From assembly GCA_031178045.1 (NCBI GenBank), contig JAPSJT010000007.1:1-37645 (forward strand): 37,645 bases of DNA, written 5' to 3'. Source of the stretch: Agromyces sp. (GTDB lineage: Bacteria; Actinomycetota; Actinomycetes; Actinomycetales; Microbacteriaceae). Position numbers and translations under genes: made by a program. The notes under the pieces are model-generated. The model worked only from the letters and a program-made list of their open reading frames with translations. It did not search any database and had not been told where the DNA came from. Position 1 is the stretch's first letter, and every line of letters starts with the position of its first letter. Below, one piece after another: positions 15,276 to 25,590 of the stretch.

Positions 15276-16673
15276 ATGACCGAAACCGTGAGCGCCGCTC
15301 CCACCCACATCGCTTCCCCGCCCGCCGTCGACGCCGGTGCGCCGGCACTGTCGAGGCGCCCGGGCCGCTGGATCGACCACTGGGACCCCGAGAACCACGC
15401 CCAGTGGGAGGCCGAGGGCCGGAACATCGCCCGCCGCAACCTCCGCTGGTCGATCTTCGCCGAGTTCCTCGGCTTCGTCGTCTGGCAGCTCTGGAGCATC
15501 GTCGCGGTGACGCTTCCCACGGCCGGCTTCGCGCTCGATACCGGCCAGGTCTTCTGGCTCATCTCCATCCCGAGCCTCGTCGGCGCCACGCTCCGCATCC
15601 CGTACTCGTTCCTCGTGCCGATCTTCGGCGGCCGCAACTGGACGATCATCTCGGCAGGGCTGCTCCTCGCGCCGGCCATCCTCCTCGGCGTGTGCGTCTC
15701 GAACCCCGACACGCCGTTCGGGGTGCTGCTCCTCGTCGCCGCCCTCGCCGGCTTCGGCGGCGGCAACTTCGCAAGCTCCATGTCGAACATCACGTACTTC
15801 TACCCGCAGCGGGAGAAGGGCTGGGCACTCGGCCTGAACGCCGCGGGCGGCAACCTCGGGGCATCCGTCGCCCAGTTCGTCGTGCCGATCGTCATCACGA
15901 TCGGAGCCGGCGCAAGCCTGAACCTCCCCCTCGCCGGCTTCATCTGGGTGCCGTTCATCCTGCTCGCGATGTTCGGCGCGTACCGGTACATGGACAACCT
16001 CTCGAACGCGAAGGCCGATCTCGCGGGCTCGGCCGCGGCCCTGAAGGAACCGCACCTCTGGCTCCTCTCGCTCCTCTACATCGGCACGTTCGGTTCGTTC
16101 ATCGGCTTCGCGAGCGTCTTCCCGAAGCTCATCGCCGACCAGTTCCCCGAATTCTCGGGGATCGCGGTGGCCGGCGCGTCGGTCTCCCTGGCCTTCCTGG
16201 GTGCACTGGTCGGCTCGCTCGCCCGCCCCTACGGCGGCCGGCTCTCCGACCGGTTCGGCGGCGCCCGCATCACGATGTTCGCGTTCGGGGCCATGGGTGC
16301 GCTCGCACTCGCCGTGCTCCTCACGCTGCCGGTCGGCAGCTTCTGGTTGTTCCTCGGCCTGTTCCTCCTGCTCTTCGCATCGGCGGGCATCGGCAACGGC
16401 TCCACCTACCGGATGGTGCCGATCGTGTTCGCCCTCCGCGCCTCGGGCGATGACGTCGCCCGCAAGCGCAAGGCGGCGGCGGCCCTCGGCCTCATCTCGG
16501 CGATCGGGGCCTACGGCGGCTTCCTCATCCCGCAGGCGCTGAACCTCTCGTTCCAGGCGACCGGCGGCTATGGCGGCGCATTCGTCGGCTTCGTGGCCGG
16601 GTACGTCGTCCTCCTCGGCCTCACCTACGTCGTGTACGTGCGATCGGGCCACCTCCGCGAGCACAAGATCTGA
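15276..16673 (+). CDS. narK: Nitrate/nitrite transporter, NarK family (MFS)
   Basis: Inner-membrane major facilitator that brings nitrate into the cell. The 465-residue protein has 12 predicted helices and both nitrate signature loops: AGFGGGNFASSMSNITYF (helix 5) and ASAGIGNGSTYRMVP (helix 11). The N-terminal RWIDHWDPE motif is typical of actinobacterial NarK-type carriers. The ATG at 15276 has CCGGAGG 7 nt upstream. It is first in a three-gene unit with the nitrate reductase 11 nt downstream, so uptake and reduction are co-expressed. Direction (nitrate/proton symport against nitrite exchange) cannot be read from sequence; the assimilatory context favours nitrate import. Confidence 0.95.
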   Translation: MTETVSAAPTHIASPPAVDAGAPALSRRPGRWIDHWDPENHAQWEAEGRNIARRNLRWSIFAEFLGFVVWQLWSIVAVTLPTAGFALDTGQVFWLISIPSLVGATLRIPYSFLVPIFGGRNWTIISAGLLLAPAILLGVCVSNPDTPFGVLLLVAALAGFGGGNFASSMSNITYFYPQREKGWALGLNAAGGNLGASVAQFVVPIVITIGAGASLNLPLAGFIWVPFILLAMFGAYRYMDNLSNAKADLAGSAAALKEPHLWLLSLLYIGTFGSFIGFASVFPKLIADQFPEFSGIAVAGASVSLAFLGALVGSLARPYGGRLSDRFGGARITMFAFGAMGALALAVLLTLPVGSFWLFLGLFLLLFASAGIGNGSTYRMVPIVFALRASGDDVARKRKAAAALGLISAIGAYGGFLIPQALNLSFQATGGYGGAFVGFVAGYVVLLGLTYVVYVRSGHLREHKI

Positions 16674-16684
16674 ATCGAGACGGC

Positions 16685-18813
<2,129 letters not shown>

Positions 18814-18817
<4 letters not shown>

Positions 18818-20427
18818 GCAGCACCCTGAAGATCGTCCTCGTCGGCTACGGACCCGTCGGCGCCCGCTTCGTCGAAGAACTCCTCCCCGCCGTTCGCGCC
18901 GGCGCCATCTCGCTCACCGTGCTCGCGGGCGAGGACATCGAGGCGTACAACCGAGTGCTCGTCGCCGAGTACGCGGTCGGCAACACCGATCTCGACGCGA
19001 TGCTCGTGGGCGACCGGCATGCGGCGGAGCAGGCGGGTGCTCGCGTGCTCCTCGGCGTCGCGGCGACCGCGATCGACCGCGACACCCGCACGGTGACGCT
19101 CAGCACGGGCGAGGAACTCGAGTACGACCGGCTGGTGCTCGCGACCGGCTCGCGGGCGAACGTGCCGACGCTCGAGGGCGTCGAGCGGCACCGGCGCGAC
19201 CTGTCGTCGCTCGAGAAGTACGCCGCCCAGCTCGTGGCTCGCGACGATGCGCTGCCCGACGGGATCACGGCGCTCCGCGACCTCGCGGACGCCGAACGGG
19301 TGCTCCAGGCCGTGCGCGAGCGTCGTCGCATCATCGTGCTCGGGGCCGGCGTGCTCGGACTCGAGCTCGCCCTCGCCGCCGCACACGCGGGCGCCCAGGT
19401 GTGCGTCGTGCACCACGGCCCTCACCCGATGCCGCGCAACCTCGACCGCGGCGGTGGCCAGGTGCTCCGCGCGGCGCTGCGGCGCACCGGCATCACGGTC
19501 ATCGCCCACAGCCGGGCCGAGGCGGTCGCCTTCCGAACCGACGACGAGGGTCGACGCCGCTTCGACATGCTCGTCACCGCCGACGGCAAGCAGCTGCGTG
19601 GCGACCTCCTCGTGCTCTCTTGTGGCGTGAGCCCGCGTAACGAGCTCGCGACACTCGCCGGCCTCCGCACCGCGGTGGGCATCGTCGTGCACCCGTCCCT
19701 GCAGTCGTGGTCGGACCCGAACGTCTACGCCATCGGCGATTGCGCGCAGGTCGTCGAGCGCACCGACGAGCTCGTCGGCCAGCGGGTGCTCCCCGGCGCT
19801 CCCTCGGGCCTCATCGGGCCGGGATGGCGCCAGGCGGCGTGGCTCGCGGAGTCCCTCGCCGCCGAAGCGACTGCACGCGCGGCGTCGACGCCGGCGCCGC
19901 CGGTCGAGCGCGACTCGATCGTGATGCTGAAGGCCGAGCACATCGACGTCGTGGCCGTCGGCGAGATCAGCGCCGACCCCTGGGACGATGACGCACTCCA
20001 CCCGAAGCGCCGGGTCTCGCAGTGGGCCGACCCCGAGCACTTGCGTTACGTGAAGATGGTCACCGAGGACGGTGTGCTGACGGGGTTCGTGAGCGTCGGG
20101 ATGCCGCGCACCGCCGCCGAACTGACCCTGCTCTTCGAGCGGCGTGGCGAACTGCCCGCCGATCGATCGCTCCTCCTGCGCTTCGACGGGCCCGACTACG
20201 ACCCGGCCGCCGATGCGGACGCGTTCGCCCCCGCGACCACGGTCTGCTGGTGCAACGGCGTGACCGTCGGACGAATCGAGGAGTCGGCGGCGTGCGGGAA
20301 CACGACGGTCGAGTGCGTCGGTCGCGATACGCGCGCGGGAACCGGCTGCGGCGGCTGCAAGGGGCGGATCGCCGAGGTGCTGGCGCGTGCCGCCGAGGCG
20401 GACGGAACACCGAGCCTCACGCCGTGA
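18814..20427 (+). CDS. FAD-dependent NAD(P)H oxidoreductase with C-terminal BFD-like [2Fe-2S] domain (nitrate reductase electron-transfer subunit)
   Basis: A 537-residue flavoprotein. It has two Rossmann units (VLVGYGPVGARFVEELL near 8-24; IIVLGAGVLGLELALAAA near 172-190) and the FAD-site motif YAIGDCAQV. A C-terminal BFD-like domain has C478, C480, C512 and C515 (CWC and GCGGC). The layout resembles the first half of NirB and NasB-type subunits that pass electrons from NAD(P)H to an assimilatory nitrate reductase. The ATGA overlap with the upstream catalytic subunit implies coupled, near-equal synthesis. Its last 11 bp overlap the end of moeA on the opposite strand. Electron donation to this reductase is inferred from context and domains. 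Confidence 0.88.
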
Positions 20428-21595
20428 GTGCCGGGCTCCGCCACGGAGCCGGCAGCAGCGCCACGCGGCCGTCGCCGGCCGGCGAGACGAGCATTCCGTC
20501 GGCATCGGCGAGACCGCGCAGCATCGACGGGCCTCGCCACCGGCTCGGCTCGGGCGCGCCGTCGCGCCACTCGAACGGCGTCAGCACGCGTTCGTGCTCG
20601 CGCCGCGGCAGCTCGGGCGCAGTGACCTCGGCGAGCGCAGCGAGCGGCCGGCCGGAGGCGCCGTCGAGCCACGGCGGGATGAAGCTCAGGAGGCACGCGA
20701 ACGCCGCGAGCGGGTTGCCGGGAAGCCCGAGCACCGGGATGCCCGCGCTCGTCCGGGCGAAGCACACCGGATGCCCCGGCCGCATCGCCACGCCCGCGAA
20801 CTCGATCGAGCCGCCCTCGGCGAGGACCGCCGCGCGGAGGTGATCACCTCGTCCGCCGGCGGTACCTCCCGTCGTCACGAAGATGTGGGGTCGGCCTCCC
20901 CTGAACAGCTCGACGAGCACGTCGGCACGATCGGCGACGCGGCTCGTCGTGGTGCGCGCGCCCAGGCGCGCGAGCAGCGCCGGCATGGAGGGCCCGAACG
21001 CGTCGCGGACGGTGCCCGGTCGCGGCACACCCGAGGCGACGACCTCGTCGCCCGTGATGACGAGGCCGACGGTCGGCTGCTCGAGCACGTCGAGCGTGTC
21101 GTGGCCGCCGGCTGCCGCGAGCGCGAGCCGCGGCGGCGTGAGTCGCGCGCCGGCCGCGACGAGCGGTTCGCCGCGACGCAGTTCCTCACCGCGACGGCGG
21201 ATGTCACGGCCCGCGACGAGCGACGGCACTGCGGCCCGCAGCAACCCGGTCGGCCCACCTCGAATCGTGCCGTGCTCGCTTCGCAGCACGGCGGTCGCTC
21301 CGTCGGGCACCGCCGCGCCCGTCGTGATCGCACGGGCGAACCCCGGCTCGAGGCGTTCGCCGGGCCGGGCACCCATCGAGACGGTGCCGGCGAGCACCCA
21401 GGGGCCGTCGCCCGCGACGGCCCAGCCGTCCATCGCGCTGACGTCGACGGTCGGCAGGTCCACGCGTGCCCGCACCGCCGTCGCGAGGCGGCGGCCGTCG
21501 CCCGCCTCGACCCGCACGGTCTCGGTGGCGAGCGGGCGCGTGGCCCCGGCGGTCCACGCGATCCGCCGGGCCTCGTCCCACCCGGTGCCGCTCAT
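20417..21595 (-). CDS. moeA: Molybdopterin molybdotransferase, MoeA family
   Basis: Inserts molybdenum into adenylylated molybdopterin, a late step of cofactor synthesis. The 392-residue protein has the MoeA domain order: AMDGWAV (substrate loop, near 54-60), LVITGDEVVASG, and the MoCF domain TTGGTAGGRGDHLRAAVLAE, then RPGHPVCFA, GLPGNPLAAFACL and a C-terminal beta domain. The MoCF loop departs from the common TTGG-S-x-G-x-x-D form. The start (21595) overlaps the DUF6457 stop by 4 nt. It is last in the cbiX-mobA-DUF6457-moeA unit, and its 3' end overlaps the converging flavoprotein gene by 11 bp. The cofactor is needed by the nitrate reductase across that junction. Confidence 0.9.
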   Translation of the reverse strand: MSGTGWDEARRIAWTAGATRPLATETVRVEAGDGRRLATAVRARVDLPTVDVSAMDGWAVAGDGPWVLAGTVSMGARPGERLEPGFARAITTGAAVPDGATAVLRSEHGTIRGGPTGLLRAAVPSLVAGRDIRRRGEELRRGEPLVAAGARLTPPRLALAAAGGHDTLDVLEQPTVGLVITGDEVVASGVPRPGTVRDAFGPSMPALLARLGARTTTSRVADRADVLVELFRGGRPHIFVTTGGTAGGRGDHLRAAVLAEGGSIEFAGVAMRPGHPVCFARTSAGIPVLGLPGNPLAAFACLLSFIPPWLDGASGRPLAALAEVTAPELPRREHERVLTPFEWRDGAPEPSRWRGPSMLRGLADADGMLVSPAGDGRVALLPAPWRSPALTA

Positions 21596-21837
21596 TCGGA
21601 CTCCTCGGGCTCGGCCGGGATTCGCCGCTCGACCTCGGCGAGCACCTCCGTGAGCGGGATGCCGCGAGCGACGGCGAGACCCGCGACGAAGGTCGTGATC
21701 GGCGCAGCGGGCCGTGCCACACCGTGCGCGGCGATCCTCGCAAGGTCGAGCACGGCGGCGATATCGACGTCGTGCTCGACTCCGAAGGCCGCCGCGAGCT
21801 CGCGCGACCAGGTGGGCAGGTCAGGCGACGCGGTCAC
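21592..21837 (-). CDS. DUF6457 domain protein
   Basis: A small helical protein of 81 residues (LPTWSRELAAAFGVE, DLARIAAHGVARPAAP, TTFVAGLAVARG). It resembles DUF6457, a short actinobacterial domain encoded beside or fused to MobA. The function is unknown; a role in molybdenum cofactor delivery is inferred from context only. The GTG start at 21837 lies inside the mobA 3' end (17-nt overlap, 21821-21837). The stop overlaps moeA by 4 nt. The much longer open frame upstream is a shadow of mobA. Confidence 0.75.
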   Translation of the reverse strand: MTASPDLPTWSRELAAAFGVEHDVDIAAVLDLARIAAHGVARPAAPITTFVAGLAVARGIPLTEVLAEVERRIPAEPEESE

Positions 21838-22471
21838 GGTCGGCCTCCGCACCGGGGATCGCGATTCCGTGACGCATCGCGTCGGCCGGGGTGTCGACGT
21901 CGGCGCACGCGTGCCAGGGCAGTGGGACGTCATGGAGTCGCAGGCGATCGAGCACCGCGCGCATCGAGGGGCCGCGCGCTCCCGACGCGGGATCCGGCGC
22001 TGAGACGGCACCCACGGCGTCGAGCAGCGGCCGGGTCCGGTACGCGGCCAGCAGGGGCTGCCGGCTCCCACCCGGGTCCACGGCGACGACGCCATCGATC
22101 CACTCGTCCCGCACCACGCCATCCAGGCGTGCGAGCAGCGCCCTGACGGCGACGGCGGGTTCGATGAGGTCGGCGGCGAGGACGACGGTCAGAGGCGCCG
22201 CATCGTCACCGCACGCGGCAAGTCCGGTGGCGAGCGCGACGACGGGGCCCGACCATCGCGGCTCCTCGGCGGCCGGCACGACGCGCGGGTCGTCGACGGC
22301 CAACGGGGAGTGCGTCACGACGGCGATGCGACGCGCGGCGGCGACGGCGTCGATCGCCCGCTCGAGGAGGGAGCGCCCCCTCAGCCTCAGGGCGGGCTTG
22401 TCCACTCCGCCGAGCCGCGTGCCGCGCCCGCCCGCGAGCACGACCGCGTCGTAGCGGGTGACGGGCGTCAT
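21821..22471 (-). CDS. mobA: Molybdenum cofactor guanylyltransferase MobA-like protein
   Basis: Transfers GMP to molybdopterin to make the MGD form used by nitrate reductases. The 216-residue nucleotidyltransferase has the signature LAGGRGTRLGGVDKPAL (12-28), VVLAADLIEP (metal site region) and CADVDTPADAMRHG near the C-terminus. Because it lies in the nitrate cluster beside moeA, MobA fits better than other NTP transferases such as MocA. The ATG overlaps the cbiX stop (ATGA, 22468-22471). The low-complexity sequence upstream in this frame is shadow. Confidence 0.9.
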   Translation of the reverse strand: MTPVTRYDAVVLAGGRGTRLGGVDKPALRLRGRSLLERAIDAVAAARRIAVVTHSPLAVDDPRVVPAAEEPRWSGPVVALATGLAACGDDAAPLTVVLAADLIEPAVAVRALLARLDGVVRDEWIDGVVAVDPGGSRQPLLAAYRTRPLLDAVGAVSAPDPASGARGPSMRAVLDRLRLHDVPLPWHACADVDTPADAMRHGIAIPGAEADRDRVA

Positions 22472-23229
22472 GCCCGTTCCCGGTGCGTCGTGCCGACACT
22501 CGCGTACCGTTCGAGCACGAGCTCCACCAGCTCGTGCGGCGGCGGCCGGTCGGGAAGCAGGAGCGGGTCCGCGACGAGATCGGCGCCCGCGCCGGACGCC
22601 GCGTCGTAGAAGGTTCCCGGAGCGAGCAGGTATGTGCCCACGACGACGCGCGAACCCGGATGCACCTCCCGCACCATCTCGATCGCGTCGGGCAGGCGAG
22701 GGATCGCCGCGGCGATGAAGCCCACGGTCACGGGACGCCCGAGCAGGTGACCGAGTCGGCGCGCCGTCTCGAAGCACTCGCGCACCGCCCGGGGGTCGTT
22801 CGACCCCGCCGCCGCGAGCAGCACGGCATCGCCCTCGGCCAGACCGAGGGCGAGCAGGCGATCGGCGAGCACGGCGACGATGCGGTCGTCGGGCCCGAGT
22901 TCGCCGGCGAGGTGCGCCCCCGCGCCGATCCGGTCGAGCCCGAGCGAGAGCCCCGTGCGCACATGGAACCCGGCGGAGAGCACGAGCGGCACGATGACCG
23001 CGGCCGGTTCGGCCTCCGCCGCGAGGGCGGCGGCGACATCCGAACTGCTCGCATCGACGAAGCTGATCGAGACGTCGAGCTCGGGGCGTTCCGACGCCAC
23101 GGCGTCGACGAGTCGGATGACGGCCTCGCGGTTCGCGGTCGACGGCGTGCCGTGGGTCACCGCGAGGAGCCGCATGGGATGAACGCCGATCGGAGCCACC
23201 GGGACGCCTGCACCATTCGACCCGACCAT
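22468..23229 (-). CDS. cbiX: Sirohydrochlorin chelatase (CbiX/SirB family)
   Basis: Inserts a metal, most likely Fe here, into sirohydrochlorin, the last step of siroheme synthesis for NirB. The 253-residue protein has two CbiX half-domains. The metal-site His residues are H26 (LAVTHGTPS) and H89 (LSAGFHVRTGL). No precorrin-2 dehydrogenase domain is attached. The ATG at 23229 gives a 44-nt leader from the predicted GlnR-like promoter; the Met at 23175 (MRLLAVTHGT) is closer to usual family starts but lacks a Shine-Dalgarno, so the start is open. It leads the unit cbiX-mobA-DUF6457-moeA, which serves both cofactors, siroheme and molybdopterin. Confidence 0.9.
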   Translation of the reverse strand: MVGSNGAGVPVAPIGVHPMRLLAVTHGTPSTANREAVIRLVDAVASERPELDVSISFVDASSSDVAAALAAEAEPAAVIVPLVLSAGFHVRTGLSLGLDRIGAGAHLAGELGPDDRIVAVLADRLLALGLAEGDAVLLAAAGSNDPRAVRECFETARRLGHLLGRPVTVGFIAAAIPRLPDAIEMVREVHPGSRVVVGTYLLAPGTFYDAASGAGADLVADPLLLPDRPPPHELVELVLERYASVGTTHRERA

Positions 23230-23279
23230 GCTCGAAACCCCGCGCTCTCCGGCGGGATCCCGCTCACCCGCCGGTTTCG

Positions 23280-23333
23280 ACGCTATGCACGGCGTGTTTC
23301 GCGGACCGCACCCACGTGTTTCGGGGAGGTGAA
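23280..23333 (-). promoter_or_regulatory. cbiX-mobA-moeA promoter with GlnR-like box
   Basis: On the minus strand: TTCAC (23329-23333), 6 nt, GAAAC (23318-23322), 17 nt with a weak GTGCG middle element, GAAAC (23296-23300), then 10 nt and TAGCGT (23280-23285) as the -10 box. Spacing is identical to the nirD promoter. From GAAAC to the -10 the sequence matches the narK promoter at 19 of 22 positions. A further GAAAC lies another 22 nt on (23274-23278), at the predicted start site. Confidence 0.65.
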
Positions 23334-23370
23334 GAGTGCCTCACGCGCGAGCACCGCCACGAGAGCGCGC

Positions 23371-24060
23371 TCAGTCGTCGAGCAGCTCGGGCCGGACCCG
23401 TCGGGTGCGCTCGAGCTGCTGCTCGCGGCGCCACGCGGCGATCGCGCCGTGATTGCCCGAGAGGAGCACGGGGGGCACGTCGTGCCCGCGCCACGAGGCG
23501 GGTTTCGTATAGCTCGGATACTCGAGCAGGCCGTCCTCGTGCGATTCCTCGACGAGACTGTCGGGGTTGCCGACGACGCCGGGGACGAGGCGGCCCGCCG
23601 CCTCGATCATGGCCATGACGGCCACTTCGCCGCCGTTCAGCACGTAGTCGCCGAGGCTGATGAGGCGCACCCGCATCCGTTCGCCGAAGTGGTCGACGAC
23701 ACGCTGGTCGATGCCCTCGTAGCGGCCGCACGCGAACACGAGATGCGGCTCCTGCGCCAGCTCGCGAGCGATCGCCTGCGTGAACGGCTCCCCGGCGGGC
23801 GACGGCACGACGAGCAGGGCGTCGGATGTCCCGTCGCCGACGATCGCGTCGAGCGCCTCGCCCCACGGCTCGGGCTTCATGACCATGCCGGCTCCCCCGC
23901 CGTAGGGGGTGTCGTCGACCGTGCGGTGCCGGTCGTGCGTGAAGTCGCGGAGGTCGTGCGCGTGCACGTCGATGAGGCCCGCCTGCCTCGCCTTGCCGAG
24001 GAGCGACAGATCGAGCACCGAGAAGAACTCGGGGAAGATCGTGACGATGTCGATCCGCAT
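23371..24060 (-). CDS. trmD: tRNA (guanine-N1)-methyltransferase
   Basis: Makes m1G37 in tRNAs and so prevents +1 frameshifting. The 229-residue protein has the SPOUT trefoil-knot motifs [10 protein letters not shown] and [15 protein letters not shown], and the N-terminal [13 protein letters not shown] and [13 protein letters not shown] blocks. The ATG at 24060 is 9 nt after the rimM stop. It is last in the rpsP-khpA-rimM-trmD unit. In many bacteria rplS would follow directly; here the nitrate cluster does instead. Confidence 0.96.
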   Translation of the reverse strand: MRIDIVTIFPEFFSVLDLSLLGKARQAGLIDVHAHDLRDFTHDRHRTVDDTPYGGGAGMVMKPEPWGEALDAIVGDGTSDALLVVPSPAGEPFTQAIARELAQEPHLVFACGRYEGIDQRVVDHFGERMRVRLISLGDYVLNGGEVAVMAMIEAAGRLVPGVVGNPDSLVEESHEDGLLEYPSYTKPASWRGHDVPPVLLSGNHGAIAAWRREQQLERTRRVRPELLDD

Positions 24061-24069
24061 GGGCCGACC

Positions 24070-24705
24070 CTACTCGGCGGGCGAATCGGGCGCGTCGGAT
24101 GCCTCGGCGCCGCCTGGCGCCTCGGAGTCGGAGGATGCCGCGCCCGCGGCATTCTCCACGTCGCGCTCGGGCAACTCCTCGAAGAGGCCCGGCGGCGGGG
24201 TGACGGTGAGCGTGCCCGCCTCGACGTCGACCTCGGGGACGATCGCCGAGACGAAGGGCACGAGGACCTCGCGGCCGCCGGCCTTCACGATGAGCAGGTC
24301 CTGCGCGGGCAGGTGGTCGACCGCGGTGACCTCGCCGACCTTCTCGCCGTCGCGGAGCACCGCGAGGCCGACGAGCTGGTGGTCGTACCACGCGTCGGGC
24401 TCGGGCTCCTCCTGGTCGACGTGCTCGACCCAGAGGATCGCCTTCACAAGGCCCTCGGCGGCGGTGCGGTCGTCGACTCCCTCGAAGAATCCGACCGGGT
24501 GGCCGTTGTACCAGCGGAGCTCACGGAGCGTGAGGCGCTTGCCGTGCCACGGCGAGGACTCGGGCACCTGCAGCGAGAACTCGGCGCCCGGCACGAAGCG
24601 GCGCTCGGGGTCGTCGGTGTAGAGCTCGAGCTTGATGGCGCCCTTCAGGCCGTGCGCCTTCGTGAGGCGGCCGACCCGGAGCTGCGTTCTGGGTGCGTCG
24701 GCCAC
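24070..24705 (-). CDS. rimM: Ribosome maturation factor RimM
   Basis: Assists assembly of the 30S head and binds S19. The 211-residue protein has an N-terminal RimM domain (LRVGRLTKAHGLKGAIKLEL, about 9-90) and a PRC-barrel (about 100-172; AWYDHQLVGLAV, EVLVPFV). The roughly 38-residue C-terminal tail is acidic and Ala-rich and looks disordered. The GTG start at 24705 is one base after the khpA stop. The open frame to 24801 is shadow of khpA. Confidence 0.95.
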   Translation of the reverse strand: MADAPRTQLRVGRLTKAHGLKGAIKLELYTDDPERRFVPGAEFSLQVPESSPWHGKRLTLRELRWYNGHPVGFFEGVDDRTAAEGLVKAILWVEHVDQEEPEPDAWYDHQLVGLAVLRDGEKVGEVTAVDHLPAQDLLIVKAGGREVLVPFVSAIVPEVDVEAGTLTVTPPPGLFEELPERDVENAAGAASSDSEAPGGAEASDAPDSPAE

Positions 24706-24706
24706 G

Positions 24707-24943
24707 TCAGTCGTCGGTGTCGACGACGTCGACGCGGACGCGGCGACCGTCGGCGAGGGCGGTGACGAGCGTGCGGAGGGCCTTCGCGGTGCGGCCGGCA
24801 CGGCCGATGACGCGACCGAGGTCCTCGGGGTTCACGTGAACCTCGAGGACCTCGCCGCGTGCGCTCGACGCGGAGACGACCCTCACATCGTCAGGGTGAT
24901 CGACGATCCCCTTGACGAGGTGTTCGAGCGCGGACTGGAGCAA
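24707..24943 (-). CDS. khpA: KH-domain RNA-binding protein (KhpA family)
   Basis: A 78-residue single KH domain. The RNA-binding GxxG loop is G47-R48-A49-G50 in GRVIGRAGRTAKAL. KhpA binds many RNAs with KhpB in Gram-positive bacteria. The start is a rare TTG at 24943, chosen because MLQSALEHLVKGIVDHPDD matches the usual family terminus and lies 3 nt after the rpsP stop. Position between rpsP and rimM is conserved. Confidence 0.93.
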   Translation of the reverse strand: MLQSALEHLVKGIVDHPDDVRVVSASSARGEVLEVHVNPEDLGRVIGRAGRTAKALRTLVTALADGRRVRVDVVDTDD

Positions 24944-24946
24944 GGC

Positions 24947-25369
24947 CTACGCCTCGTCCGTCGTGGCCTCGGCGGCGGGAGCCTCGTCGGCAGGGGCCTC
25001 TTCGGCCTTCGCGGGCTTCTCGGCCTTGGGCTTCAGCACGGGCTTCTTCTTGTCGTCGGCGACGAAGGCGGTCTTGGGCTCGGCGACCTTGACGGTCGAG
25101 GCGGCGTTCTTGTCGCCCTTGAACTTGCCCCAGTCGCCCGTCAGCTTGAGGATGGCCGCGACCTGCTCGGTCGGCTGTGCGCCGACGGAGAGCCAGTACT
25201 GGGCGCGGTCGGAGTCGACCTCGATGAACGACGGGTTCTCGGTGGGGTGGTACTTGCCGATCTCCTCGATCACGCGACCGTCGCGCTTGGTGCGCGAGTC
25301 GGCGACGACGATGCGGTAGTACGGCGCACGGATCTTGCCGAGGCGCTTGAGACGGATCTTGACAGCCAC
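24947..25369 (-). CDS. rpsP: 30S ribosomal protein S16
   Basis: Small-subunit assembly protein. Residues 1-80 are the S16 core ([35 protein letters not shown]). Residues about 90-140 are an Ala/Lys/Glu/Pro-rich tail typical of actinobacterial S16. The GTG at 25369 has an AGGAGA site just upstream. It is first in the rpsP-khpA-rimM-trmD unit. A promoter candidate at 25497-25526 would give a leader of about 120 nt. Confidence 0.96.
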   Translation of the reverse strand: MAVKIRLKRLGKIRAPYYRIVVADSRTKRDGRVIEEIGKYHPTENPSFIEVDSDRAQYWLSVGAQPTEQVAAILKLTGDWGKFKGDKNAASTVKVAEPKTAFVADDKKKPVLKPKAEKPAKAEEAPADEAPAAEATTDEA

Positions 25370-25496
25370 AATTCTCCTGAAAATGTTGTGAGGTGGGCGA
25401 ACTGACAGCCGTGAGCGTGGGGTGCACACTCGGCGGAAGCTCAATGAGGCTCTGCGCGCCGGATAGAGGGTCGGGCGGTACAGAACTCGACTGACC

Positions 25497-25526
25497 ATTC
25501 TTGCAGATTTCGAGTCGGAAGGATAA
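25497..25526 (-). promoter_or_regulatory. Candidate rpsP operon promoter
   Basis: On the minus strand TTATCC (25521-25526) and AAGAAT (25497-25502) are 18 nt apart; each matches four of six consensus positions. It lies in a local AT-rich patch in the 221-nt divergent gap. It overlaps a plus-strand candidate, TTGCAG (25501-25506) with GATAAT (25522-25527), that would serve the divergent YbdK-type gene, though with a short 15-nt spacer. Confidence 0.4.
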
Positions 25527-25590
25527 TCGCCGGGTGCGCATGCCATGATGGGCGCACGCCGGCGGGAGCGCCGCATGGGAAGGGGCCGAC

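Noticed and set aside
15189-16664. 491-codon minus-strand open frame opposite narK
   Set aside because: Glu/Asp/Arg-rich low-complexity translation typical of antisense frames in GC-rich genes; no known domain, and narK on the other strand is certain.
22468-23229. Bifunctional CbiX with a fused precorrin-2 dehydrogenase
   Set aside because: The 253 residues are fully used by the two chelatase half-domains; no NAD-binding GxGxxG segment is present.
23274-23278. Third GAAAC on the 22-bp register in the cbiX promoter as part of the activator box
   Set aside because: It lies at or past the predicted start site, and the -10 box fits the previous GAAAC instead; kept only as a note.
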